From: Undaria pinnatifida
Taxonomy: Eukaryota; Sar; Phaeophyceae; Laminariales; Alariaceae
Length of the DNA: 64,000 nucleotides
Assembly: GCA_012845835.1 (NCBI GenBank)
Contig: JABAKD010000010.1
Span: forward strand, 8,365,599-8,429,598
Direction: 5' to 3'
The notes beneath the pieces are model-generated. The model searched no databases and was not told the DNA's origin. It was given only the letters and a program-made list of their open reading frames with translations. This document shows, one piece after another, positions 23,166-34,900 of the stretch (within the stretch, counting starts at the first letter, position 1; the number at the start of each line of letters is the position of its first letter). Both the position numbers and the translations under genes were made by a program.

Positions 23166-25035
23166 AAATATGGATAGTACACCGCCCAAACTAAAGTGCG
23201 CTGATTGGGAACAAACGAAAACCGAACGCCAAAAAAGATAAACAAGGAGACGACTACAGTACAAACAGCAGCAGAGAAGCGGAGCATACGTCAGAGTACA
23301 GAAAGCTGGTTGGTAACCTACTGGCGGAAACTGCTGCTGTCGTGAGATTTGAAGGCTGAAGAAAATATTTTTAGTGTTCAATAAAAGAACCTGCTGGTTC
23401 TCTGAGCCAGCAACAGTGTGCTGCCAGTATAAACATACCGGCAGAACGTACTGCGCCAGCCGTAAAAATTAAAATGAAACGAATCTGCGCAGGGGTTTGG
23501 GGTTGGGCTATTTGGGTAGGGTGTCACGGATGTCGGTTATTATTGTTTTGTGTATACGTACTCCTGGTGAGTTTATTTATAGTTGCTGCTCGTATTGATG
23601 TTGCTGTTGCTGTCGCTGTTGCTGTGCTTTAACTACCGCTCTGTTGCTGCTGAGGTACTGGGCGCGGGGGTGATTTACCTATCTATTGAGCTACTCTGAT
23701 CATAAGTCCTTGCTGCGGGCTGCGTAAACCGTTCACCATTTGTCCTGGTAAAATATATTTAAGTACCATTGGGTACGCACAATAATGGTATTGCAAATTC
23801 TTGGATGAGACGTCGCCTTGTATTTTTCAAGTCCGAAGGGGACTCTCATCGGTATCCTCTCAATACACTGGTACAGGCTGGATGCTGCTAAGAGTCCTCA
23901 ATGATTTCCGCGTCCTGCGCCCACGCCGTTTTCGGGAGGTACAATCCGCCCTGATGACTGCAGGCTCGTTCTATGAGCGCCTACCAAAACGGTGACCGAT
24001 CGGGGTAGTTTTTTTCTTTTTTTTTGTTCTCGTACAATCTGGTCATTTGTTTTTTTGGGGGGATTTTAGATTTTAGATTTTAGCTCTTGCTGACGAACAA
24101 AACAAAATAAAAAGCACCGTCGGTCAGGTATCGAAAGGGGTGCATAGAGCATGCGTGGAAAAAAGCAGGGTCTGCATCGAGGGAAATGGCGTGAATACTT
24201 AGACCTTTGTGTGTTCGGAATGCGTAAGTTGCTGCGCTGCGTCGTACCAGGTGCGTACCTGGTAGTTGCTTACCTGGTGGTTTCAGTGCTAAATCGACTT
24301 TTTGCGCAACATTTTGCATTTTACTTGATAACGATACGTACTGCATACAACTCTGTGAATTTTTCGAAACATTGTGCACGAAAACTTGTCGAGGCATGCC
24401 TTGGAGTACTTGGAATCGGCTCTTCGACCATAAAAATAAAAACGAGATTTACCACTGGCAACTGTTGTTGGTCTTTTTAGAGGACTGTATGGGGGTTGGC
24501 GACATACTTTCGTCGCTAGCCCCAGCCCCAGGCCCAAAATTAAGAGCTTGGCCGTGTCGCGCTCTTACGCTGTTCGTGGGGGCCAGGATGATACCGGATA
24601 TGCGACATTCGAGTAGATACTTCAAGCGGCATGCGTAAATGGAGCGATGGTTACGCAACACAAACCGCATACGAATGTACTCAGTGTACAAGGCGGCTTT
24701 GTAACGTCATCTGAAAAACACAAACAACTGTTGTAAATAGTCAAGTATACGGGATATTGTGGGTCCTATTTGTATATTCACGACCTTTCCTACACAGCAC
24801 ACACATGCATAGCTACAACTCACACAGTTTTCGGACGCTTGACGTGAACTAGCCTGCATAGTGGTATCGTATTCTACGACCTTGCCTCATACCAGTATGA
24901 TATTGTCTGCTGTACTCGTATTACACGACACTGCATCATCGTTCTCCAATGATCGATCCTCCAAATGTACTATATGAAGGTAGAACCGCGCCCCTCTCGC
25001 GCTACCCTTCAATTCCCCCCTCGCCCCCCTCTCCG

Positions 25036-25110
25036 TCTCGAAAGGGATAATACATGGTCAATGGCCAAATGACTAACACAAGCAACAAATGAGTACTCTA
25101 TCCGGCGCTA
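25036..25110 (+). repeat. C-tailed interspersed repeat, copy E
   Basis: GAAAGGGATAATACATGGTC, then AAATGACTAACACAAGCAAC and AAATGAGTAC, as in copies D and F. A C-rich but interrupted tail follows. Intergenic. Confidence 0.6.
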
Positions 25111-25404
25111 CCCCTCGCGCCGTCCGTCGCCATTCTCTCCACGGTCGATAGGGCGGCCCTCCTTCCGCTCCTGTTCGCTTTCCCATTCCTGCCCTTTCAG
25201 GGTAGCGGAGGGGGGGTGCAAAATAAAATATAGCCCCTCCCCGCTGCTACTCTTTAACGGCGGGAATGGGAGCAGGGACAAGAGTGGAAGAAAGGGCCGC
25301 CCCAACTACGGTGGGTGAAGTGGCGACGGACGGCGCTCTGCTGCTGCTGAGGTACTGGTTAAGGGGGCGTAGTTCCTTTTTCGTTCCCTTATCCACTCCT
25401 CGCT

Positions 25405-25545
25405 GTGGGCTATGCGAAACGTTTTTTTTTCATTGCGAACACAATTGGGTTAAATTGACACGCGACGTGTACGAAAATACGTGGAAGCGTGGTGAGCTTA
25501 GGCTTTATCTTTCGTTCCCCATGCGCCGGAGGATTAAAATCGAAG
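25405..25545 (-). repeat. Truncated inverted copy of the 8.6-kb element
   Basis: Read on the minus strand it gives ATCCTCCGGCGCATGGGGAA, AAGCTCACCACGCTTCCACG, TATTTTCGTAC and CGTGTCAATTTAACCCAATTG. That matches the first 130 bp of the copies at 8601 and 26936, then stops. Only the 5' end is kept. Confidence 0.8.
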
Positions 25546-26935
25546 AAGAAAAAAACTGCCGTACACCCTGGTAAATCATATAGATACACTTAAAGTGATG
25601 TATGAAAGCGTTCATGTATGTTTTTTTGTCATATACCCCGGTCAATGACATAGATACGTATAAAATGATGTATGACAGACGAGAAGCCATCGATTGGCAA
25701 GAAGCATTTTATCGTGTCGGCCTCAGTATCGGATTATCGAAAGTCGAATTTCTCGAGGTTAAATTGCTTTGTGCAAACGCTTTCTCGGGGATCGGCTTCG
25801 GCGAAAATAGGTTCGATCTCGGATTTTAGACGGCATTCTCGAGCTTTTCTTTGATTCCAGATACGGAGAGGTTGTACAAATGTTACATGGAATGATATTT
25901 TGGGCATCTCATGACCAACAGCAATCGCAACAACATATTTTTCATTGCCGCATGGAAACGTTTGAAGTTACCAGGTATACTTAGCGTGTGTTGTTTGTAC
26001 GACCTGTCCTCGAGGGCCTACTAAGACCACTGCTGTTGACCCGAGCATTTGCCAGGCAGGTAGCAATCAACTCCCCTTCACGGTCAACTCGCGGCGCGGA
26101 GTTCGTGAACAAGCTCCTGGAAGATCGATATGCTGTGTAGTATCGCTGTTGTGCCAGGTAGCATGTAGTACCGACATACACGAATGATGCGATTGTGGCG
26201 ACATTCCGTTTTTTTGGGGGGGGGGTTCGGATTCTGAGCCTAGACTTGACGTAGTATGAATATGAACGCTATATTGTCGGAGGGTAATATATTACTAAGA
26301 AGAAATGGTATGGTTTTATTGTGAAAACGTTCCCATTCATTGTGTGTTCAATTAGTTTCGGTGAATTTCGAGAGCACGTGAGTGTATGAATGAACGAGCA
26401 CGCTAAATACTGCGTAGTACAGCTTCAGAAACAAGCTACACCCAGTTACAAGTAGCAGCTGCATCCCGAGCTCGAACGTTGTACGTGTACGAGTACGCAC
26501 GCTCCGCTGTGCAGCACTGCTGTGCTGCGCCTCTACGTAAATCCAGATGTTGCATTTTTCATGTGAAAATAGATCCGATGATTTTACATTGGGTGCATTT
26601 ACGAGCACGAGGATGAATGAATCATGTACGAACACCAGAGTCAGCTTTCAGAGACCAGCTGCACGTGGCTATTACAGCTGCAGCTCGAGCACGAGCACGT
26701 ACCACTGCGAGTTCATACGAGTAGTGTGCGCAGTGGTGTAGTACATAGTGGCGCGCTGGCACGTACGAGTACGTGTTGTTGCTGCGTAAAGTTGTGCAGC
26801 GAGCCATTCTACTCGACCTCGTCGCGAACAGCAGCTCGGACTCGCTCAGAGGCGGCGTGCAAGTCGTCGTGTCGCCACATCGCCGGTGCGATGTTTAGAC
26901 GGGGCCCTAAGTGGACGTCTTTTCTTTCTCTTGTT

Positions 26936-27338
26936 GTCCTCCGGCGAATGGAGAAAATCAAAGTTTAAGCTCGCCACATTTCCACGTATTTTCATACATA
27001 TCGTGTGTCAATTTAGCTCAATTGTATTCGGAATCCAGCGCTAGCGGGCGTATCCTTGAGTTCCCGTGGTGGCGACACGGGAGCTATCCCTACCGGCGGT
27101 CACCGCTACTACCCCAGCAGCGCAAGCTTCGGTTGTATACGGATGCGTGGGTATGTCGGCCCTACTTGATCCATAGGATCAGGTGCGGTGGAGATAGCCA
27201 CCCGGAACGTCATTCTTCCGGCTAGTGTGGGACTTGCGCAAGGTCACCCGCTAACAAAACTCGCGGCCGTGAGAAAACAGCTTTCCACCGGACCTGGTCC
27301 AGTTACAGTCCACCCTACCCATTAGGGCGTTGGCCCTC
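26936..27338 (+). repeat. Interspersed element of about 410 bp, copy 2
   Basis: Full-length partner of 8601-9009 in the same orientation, collinear from CCTCCGGCG to GGCCCTCG. It carries a small variant hairpin region (GGTGGCGACACGGG). Intergenic. Confidence 0.85.
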
Positions 27339-28036
27339 GTAAGTGGATGTCGATGGTAGTTTGCGAGAAAAAACGCTGGCCGTTGCTGTGTCTGCTGCCC
27401 GACGACAAACTACGAGTGTTTGTTCTTGTGTTGGACGCGCTCTATCTACAAGAAGTGAGTGAGTGAGTGTAATCTACAGCAGCAAGAAGCAGTACAAATA
27501 GAGCCAACAAGTTGAACGACGAAGGCAGCGACGACTTGTTGCGCCTGAAACGCCGTCAACTCGTCTCTCAGCGGTTAGACTACATCCAATCGGTCTATAG
27601 ACCAGGGATCTGTCTACCCAAGAAGATCTAGATGCCGAAATATAAGGGATAAGATCTGTCCGACGTGTGCAATAATGTCGAATTCTTCGGTTTGGTTTGG
27701 GCTTCCACTTTTTTTCAGGGCTTTTCACGGGTCAAGGGGGTTTCAAAATCTCACGAGTCACTCCGACCCGATCCGACCCGCGAGAAATGATCTGATCCGC
27801 GAAAAGCCCTGATTTTTTTGATCCAACGGGAAACCTTGCACCTGGTATTCGATTACTAGTCGTATACTCAGTATCATACCAGGTATGCCATGACCTCCCC
27901 GATGATACTTGGAAGTACCAGTATAATATACCAGGTAGTTTGCTGTACTCGTATTATACTGCATCGTAGTTCACGCTTGATGGAGTACATGTATCGTCAG
28001 GGCGTGTCTCAACTGCTTTTCGGCCTCTTTTGGAGC

Positions 28037-28084
28037 GGTTGGAATGGAACTAGGCTGTTCGCATTCGTTTGTTCCATTCCAACC
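28037..28084. repeat. Perfect 14-bp inverted repeat
   Basis: GGTTGGAATGGAAC (28037-28050) pairs exactly with GTTCCATTCCAACC (28071-28084) across a 20-nt loop. Intergenic. Confidence 0.85.
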
Positions 28085-29033
28085 TGTTGGCGTCCGATGT
28101 GAACCGGTGAATTCTGGGCAACCGACGCGAACAGGTAATAGTGTAACTGACTTTTGCGGCGGAACCGTGCAGCTCGATTCTAGGGCAGGGGTGCCATTAC
28201 TTGGGCAGCGGGTGCTCCTGACACAGATAATATCTTTACACGCAATTATACCGCAAGGCAAGGCTCACACAAGACGGTGCTAGCTATCCAAGCGGCACCC
28301 TCGGGACAAATCTGAAAGTTGTGATATTGCCGTCGTGGCAGGACGGGGACTGCTGACAATTCTGCGAACATCAGCGCCACACTTTTTCTTGAAAAAACAA
28401 CAACAACAACTCCAGAGCCTCGTTCGCAGCCCGGTATTTTGCATCGTGAGCTTCCTGGTCAGGCCATGGCTGTATCGCGTGGCTCCTGCCGCGGGCGAAC
28501 CCTACGGCGTCCACTTATGCTCCACCACGTGAGTCCTATGTCATCCCATGTGCACTCATACCCTCGTGGGCCTCCAGCGTATGAACGAACACTCCCAGCA
28601 CCAACCAGTTGCCATAAAGCTCGTTGCAAATGGGCCGTTCGGTTTTGCTGCACAACTTCAACTCTACTCTGGGACACATTATTTCTCTTGCTAAATTCAC
28701 GGTCAGGGTTTGAACGCCACGAATCTAATCGATTTGAAAACCAATCAGCAGCAAGCCCAGTATTATTCCATTCGAGGTTCCAAGCGTTCCGACGCCGTTT
28801 GGGGGGAGTTAAGACACACCTTCACCACAACGTACGCATAACCGTATCTATTACCAAGTAACCCTGCCCATTATTAATACCAAGATTCGTTGGCGTTTTT
28901 ATTGCGAGCGATCCGAACATCAACCTCCAGTTAATTGACGGTGCATGGACGGCTGATGTTATACCTTTTCCACAATTCTATATTGCGATAAAACCCCCCC
29001 TCCGGCGAGCTACCCCAGCTCGCCTCGCTCCAT

Positions 29034-29133
29034 CTAGAAAGGGATGCGTGGTCATTGGCTACATGATTTAAGGCAAGCAACACAACTGCTTAAGGCACGC
29101 AATAACTGAGTACCCCCTCCCCCCCCGCCTTTT
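29034..29133 (+). repeat. C-tailed interspersed repeat, copy F
   Basis: GAAAGGGATGCGTGGTCATT, then TTAAGGCAAGCAACAC twice in tandem (an internal partial duplication), AACTGAGTACC and a C-rich tail. Intergenic. Confidence 0.6.
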
Positions 29134-31994
29134 CCGTACGGACAAATGCGAACTTGAACAGGAGTGGAAACGAGGGCCGCCCTATCTACGGTGGATTCTG
29201 TGGCGACGAACGGCCCGTGGACTACAACCTGGATCACACCACCGCCACCGCCTCCATCTCCGGATCCGTACCAAGTACGTCCAGGCCAGCGGCCCTCTGC
29301 AAGCGCTTGCGCGGACGACCACCTCGGGGCTGCGCATGCTGAGACGTCGCACGGTTCCGGCCGGTGGGGGTAGGTTCGGACCGCAGAACCTCGCCTCTAA
29401 CCCGCCGCCGCTCGGGTTCACCGGGTGAGCGCAAGAGGAGCGGGAGGGGCTCGTGGGTTTGGAGTGACGGAAGGCTGCCGCAGCCTGCAACCGAACGAAC
29501 CCGCAGCAGCAGCAGCGGTAGATGATCGCAACGGCAGCGGTATACGGTGGCAACGGCGGTGGCGGCGGTGGTGGCAGCATCCGCCGCGGAGGCGAAGATG
29601 GACATAACCCTAACCGTATCCATGTTTTTTTTCGCCCAGGGGGGAGAGTCGTAGAGCATATGGAAATGTAAAATAGGAGGTGGGACGTAGAACATGGGAG
29701 GTAGGGGTGGGTTCCTCCAGGAGCTTTCCGGCCGACGGCTCTTTCTCGACAGCTCGCTCGTAAACCTTCTTCATGTATTGTCTCTCCTATTTCCTTACGA
29801 TTTTGGTTTATTACTTGAGAGGACGGTTTTGGTTGCCGCCGTGAGAAGCCGCCCTGTCTTGTTGTGCCGTTTATTGGTGGATGATGGAGTTGCTGCAGCA
29901 CTGGTTATTAGCAGGAAGCAGCACCATCTAGTTGTTTCGTACAGGTTATATGTTACGTATGGATGTGGACGTTGGAGTTGTTTTATGATATTTTTTTCAC
30001 GCCTAGGATGCAGCACTGTTTATTGGGTGTTTTGTGGTTATTATGTATCATACATGGATGCAGCATACTTTGATTGTGTCGAAAAGGTTCTGTATAGTGT
30101 ATCGGTAGGACTCAGCCTCAAGGATGCCACTTTCCACGTTGAAGGGTGCAGCACCAGCTGTGCCACCATCAATGTTGGTATTGTAGGGTGCAGCACTAAT
30201 TGTGCCGCCGCCAAGGTTTGAGGGTAGGGCGTTTATAGCAGTTGTATGTGTCGTGAAGGTTTTACTAGACATAAACCCCTTTAGTACAGTGATGGTTGTC
30301 GGCGTTAGCTGTTGAATGGTAGGCTGATTTCATCACGTTGTCCTTTTCACCTCGCCCGCCTAATGAGGTAGGAGGAGGATGGAAGGCGTTCGTTGAAATG
30401 TTTGGGGGGGCATTTTATGTACGTTGCACAGTATTGAAGTTGTAGGGCAGAGGTCGATCGGGCGGTGTTACCTCTCGCCCGGCTGGTGTACGCGCTATTG
30501 TATGACATAATGTGTGCGTGATGCTGAGCCAGGGCGGAGAGCATGCTAAGTGTTGAAGTGGGGGGTTCAGGAGGGAGCGTGTCGGGTGTTGAGGCAGCAG
30601 CCATGCGGCGTTCTTAGTCCAGACCGGTGTGCGGAGTGTACATACGTTGCACCGTACCTGGACGGAGAGTTAGCTGCGTTTCGGGGTCTTTTTAAGTCCC
30701 CCGCTTCTGCCTCTTTCTATGTTGTTCCAGTTGTGTTCCTTTTATTGTTCATCTTTTTTCGTCTTCATTCTTGCAATTTTTTTATGATATGTATGATAGT
30801 TTTAGGCTGGGTTGCTACTATATTTTGCAGCGAGGCACCTATTACTATACGTATAATACATGTTACTGTATGTGATTTATATCCTACAAAAGTAAGCGTT
30901 GTATGCTTTGCTTCATTTGCCGCCCTTCCACACCGCCCCCCGATTGTTAGCATTGGGTTGCATTTTTGTACTTTGGAACGTTTTGTTGTGGTTTTCTGTT
31001 TTGCTTGTCTTCGCTGTTTTGCGTTTGATTTTTCGTGTTGTTTTGTGCTTCATTTCACATTTTGGCTTAGGTTATTTTGTTATTTTTCGCAAATTGGTTT
31101 TGTAGCCGAGCGGTAGGACGTGTGTGTTGGATAAGTAGGTTTTGTACGCTCTGTTGTTTTGCCGCCATTCCCAACCGCGTCCCGGCAGTTGGCCGAAAAC
31201 CAAGCACTGGGCACACATGTAGGTATAATACGTACCAGGTATATCGGCACATGGGTGGGCGCATACGCTATGTGTACTATAGTACTCGTGTCGTAGGTGC
31301 ACAAGAAGGTGGGGAAGCAGTATGGCAAGGCTCAAGAGCCGTTCTCTCAATTGGTGATCGTGTTGCAAGGAAATAGGAGTAGGGTGGGGCAATTGATGAA
31401 GAGAGAAAAGGTGAGAAAGAAGCAAATAGCCACCTGGAAAGGGAGAGGAGATGATTGAGGGCGATGGAATGTAGAGGCAGAGAGCCAAGGGCTGTCAGAA
31501 TAGAGTGGAGGAGGTAGAAGGTTGGGAGATGGTGGCCGGTGGTCAAGGGAGGGAAGGGCACTCAGCCCCGCGTTGCTCTTGAGAGAACGGGGTGGGTCGA
31601 TTGATGGGCGAGTGGGCGAGGGAGTGCATGAGCAGGTAAACATATCGTGTTGACACTACGGGAGGGATACTATTCTTGTGCAGACGAGGGAGGGAGTACC
31701 TAATAGGAATGAATGTTGACCTTGGGATTGGGGCGGGCGAAGGGCAGCCCTGAAGGAAAGTTCGTATAGGATTAAGTCGTGTGGAGGTGCACATGATACC
31801 GTCCGGAAGCGGGAGGCAGGCCTCTTGAAAATGGCTTGAGGACCAGATGAATTATGCTGGTCCATGACCTATCGTCGTAACTGCCATCGTGCGTTGCGTT
31901 CTTTGGCAGGGGAAGGTCCCGGGGGGCTCTCCGTGTGATAGACAGCGACACTCGGGAAACTCAGGTAGCATACGCCGTCCAGCTGTCAATTCGC

Positions 31995-34900
31995 AGAATT
32001 CCTCAATCAGACTGTGTCGTAACTCGGACAGCTTCTCTAGTATCCGGTGGTCGGTGGAGTCTTGGTTGGCGTTCTCGTGGGGACTGTTTTCCATTGATGT
32101 GTCATGTGTGTTGTCGGGAATGCGATTCATTAGCTGTTGGTTGATATGGATGCTTCTTTGGAACCATTTCCGCGGGGTTTCGCTAGATGGTGGCATTCCC
32201 CGCCCTCTGGACTCTCATTTATTTCGGAACATGCCTCAATCAGGCTCTGTCGTTGGCCGGATAGCTACTCTAGTATCCGGTGGTCGGTGAAGTCTTGGTT
32301 GGCGTTCTCGTGGGGACTGTTTTCCATGTGTCATGCATGTTGGCGGGAATGGGATTCATTAGTTGTCGGTTGATGTGGATGCTTCTTTGGATTCATTTCC
32401 GCGGGGTTTTGCTAGAGGGTGGCGTTCCCCGCCCTCTGGACTTTCATTTCGGAACATGCCTCAATCAGGCTCTGTCGGTAAACGGGTAGCTATTCTAGTA
32501 TCCGGTGGTCGGTGGAGTCTTGGTTGGCGTTCTCGTGGGGACTGTTTTCCATTGATGTGTCATGCATGTTAGCGGAAATAGGATTCATTAGCTGTTGGTT
32601 GATGTGGATGCTTCTGTGGAACCATTTCCGCGGGGTTTCGCTAGAGGGTGGCATCCCCCGCGCTCTGGACTCTCATTTCGGAACATGCCTCGATCAGGCT
32701 CTGTCGGTAAACGGGTAGCTATTCTAGTATCCGGTGGTCGGTGGAGTCTCGGTTGGCGTTCTCGTGGGGACTGTTTTTCATTGATGTGTCATGCATGTTT
32801 GCGAGATTGGGACTTATCAGTTGTCGGTTGATATGGATACTTCTTTGGATCCATTTCCGCGGGGTTTCGCTAGAGAGTGGCATTCCCCACCCTCTGGACT
32901 TTCATTTCGGAACATGCCTCAATCAGGCTCTGTCGGTAAACGGGTAGCTATTCTAGTATCCGGTGGTCGGTGGAGTCTTGGTTGGCGTTCTCGTGGGGAC
33001 TGTTTTCCATTGATGTGTCATGCATGTTAGCGGAAATAGGATTCATTAGCTGTTGGTTGATGTGGATGCTTCTTTGGAACCATTTCCGCGGGGTTTTGCT
33101 AGAGGGTGGCATTGCCCGCCCTCTGGACTCTCATTTCGAAACATGCCTCAATCAGGCTTTGTCGGTAAACGGGTAGCTATTCTAGTATCCGGTGGTCGGT
33201 GGAGTCTCGGTTGGCATTCTCGTGGGGACTGTTTTTCATTGATGTGTCATGTGTGTTTGCGAGATTGGGACTTATCAGTTGTCGGTTGATATGGATACTT
33301 CTTTGGAACCATTTCCGCGGGGTTTCGGCAGAGGGTGGCATTCCCCGCCCTCTGGACTCTCATTTCGAAACATGCCTCAATCAGGCTCTGTCGGTAAACG
33401 GGTAGCTATTCTAGTATCCGGTGGTCGGTGGAGTCTTGGTTGGTGTTCTCGTTGGGGCTGTTTTCCATTGATGTGTCATGCATGTTGGCAAGATTGGGAT
33501 TCATTAGCTGTTGGTTGATGTGGATGCTTCTTTGGAACCATTTTCGCGGGGTTTCGCTAGAGGGTGGCATTCCCCGCCCTCTGGACTCTCATTTCGGAAC
33601 ATGCCTCAATCAGGCTCTGTCGGTAAACGGGTAGCTATTCTAGTATCCGGTCGTCGGTGGAGTCTTGGTTGGCGTTCTCGTTGGGACTGTTTTCCATTGA
33701 TGTGTCATGCATGTTGGCAAGATTGGGATTCATTAGCTGTTGGTTGATGTGGATGCTTCTTTGGAACCATTTTCGCGGGGTTTCGCTAGAGGGTGGCATC
33801 CCCCGCGCTCTGGACTCTCATTTCGGAACATGCCTCAATCAGGCTCTGTCGGTAAACGGGTAGCTATTCTAGTATCCGGTGGTCGGTGGAGTCTCGGTTG
33901 GCGTTCTCGTGGGGACTGTTTTTCATTGATGTGTCATGCATGTTTGCGAGATTGGGACTTATCAGTTGTCGGTTGATATGGATACTTCTTTGGATCCATT
34001 TCCGCGGGGTTTCGCTAGAGAGTGGCATTCCCCACCCTCTGGACTTTCATTTCGGAACATGCCTCAATCAGGCTCTGTCGGTAAACGGGTAGCTATTCTA
34101 GTATCCGGTAGTCGGTGGAGTCTTGGTTGGTGTTCTCGTTGGAACTGTTTTTCATTGATGCGTCATGTATGTTGGCGGGAATGGGATTCATTAGCTGTCG
34201 GTTGATGTGGATGCTTCTCTGGAACCATTTCCGCGGGGTTTCGCTAGAGGGTGGCATCCCCCGCCCTCTGGACTCTCATTTCGGAACATGCCTCAATCAG
34301 GCTCTGTCGGTAAACGGGTAGCTATTCTAGTATCCGGTCGTCGGTGGAGTCTTGGTTGGCGTTCTCGTGGGGACTGTTTTCCATTGATGTGTCATGCATG
34401 TTGGCGGGAATGGGATTCATTAGCTGTCGGTTGATGTGGATGCTTTTTTGGAACCATTTCCGCGGGGTTCCGCTAGAGGGTGGCATTCCCCGCCCTCTGG
34501 ACTCTCATTTCGGAACATGCCTCAATCAGGCTCTGTCGGTAAACGGGTAGCTATTCTAGTATCCGGTGGTCGGTGGAGTCTTGGTTGGCGTTCTCGTGGG
34601 GACTTCGTTGGGACTGTTTTTCATTGATGTGTCATGTATGTTGTCGGGAATGGGATTCATTAGCTGTCGGTTGATATGGATGCTTCTTTGGAACAATTTC
34701 CGCGGGGTTTCGCTAGAGGGTGGCATCCCCCGCCCTCTGGACTCTCATTGAGGAACATGCCTCAATCAGGCTCTGTCGGTAAACGGGTAGCTATTCTAGT
34801 ATCCGGTGGTCGGTGGAGTCTTGGTTGGCGTTCTCGTGGGGACTTCGTTGGGACTGTTTTTCATTGATGTGTCATGTATGTTGTCGGGAATGGGATTCAT

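Larger units (their letters stand above)
14085..31994. other. Repeat-rich intergenic region with no supportable gene
   Basis: Between the fimbrin stop and the satellite I find simple repeats, hairpins, dispersed element copies and many ACCAGGTA words, all listed separately. The longer open frames (for example 17626-18033 +, 19464-19958 +, 29182-29901 -, 30550-31116 +) show no recognisable domain, usually have an equally open opposite strand and follow local base skew. Unknown lineage-specific genes or non-coding RNAs cannot be excluded from sequence alone. Confidence 0.7.

Noticed and set aside
29182..29901. 239-codon minus frame with Pro/Arg-rich sequence
   Set aside because: GC-rich low complexity with overlapping open frames in other registers; no domain.
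30550..31116. 188-codon + frame with apparent transmembrane segments
   Set aside because: The hydrophobicity follows from T-rich DNA (Phe/Leu/Val codons); no family resemblance.
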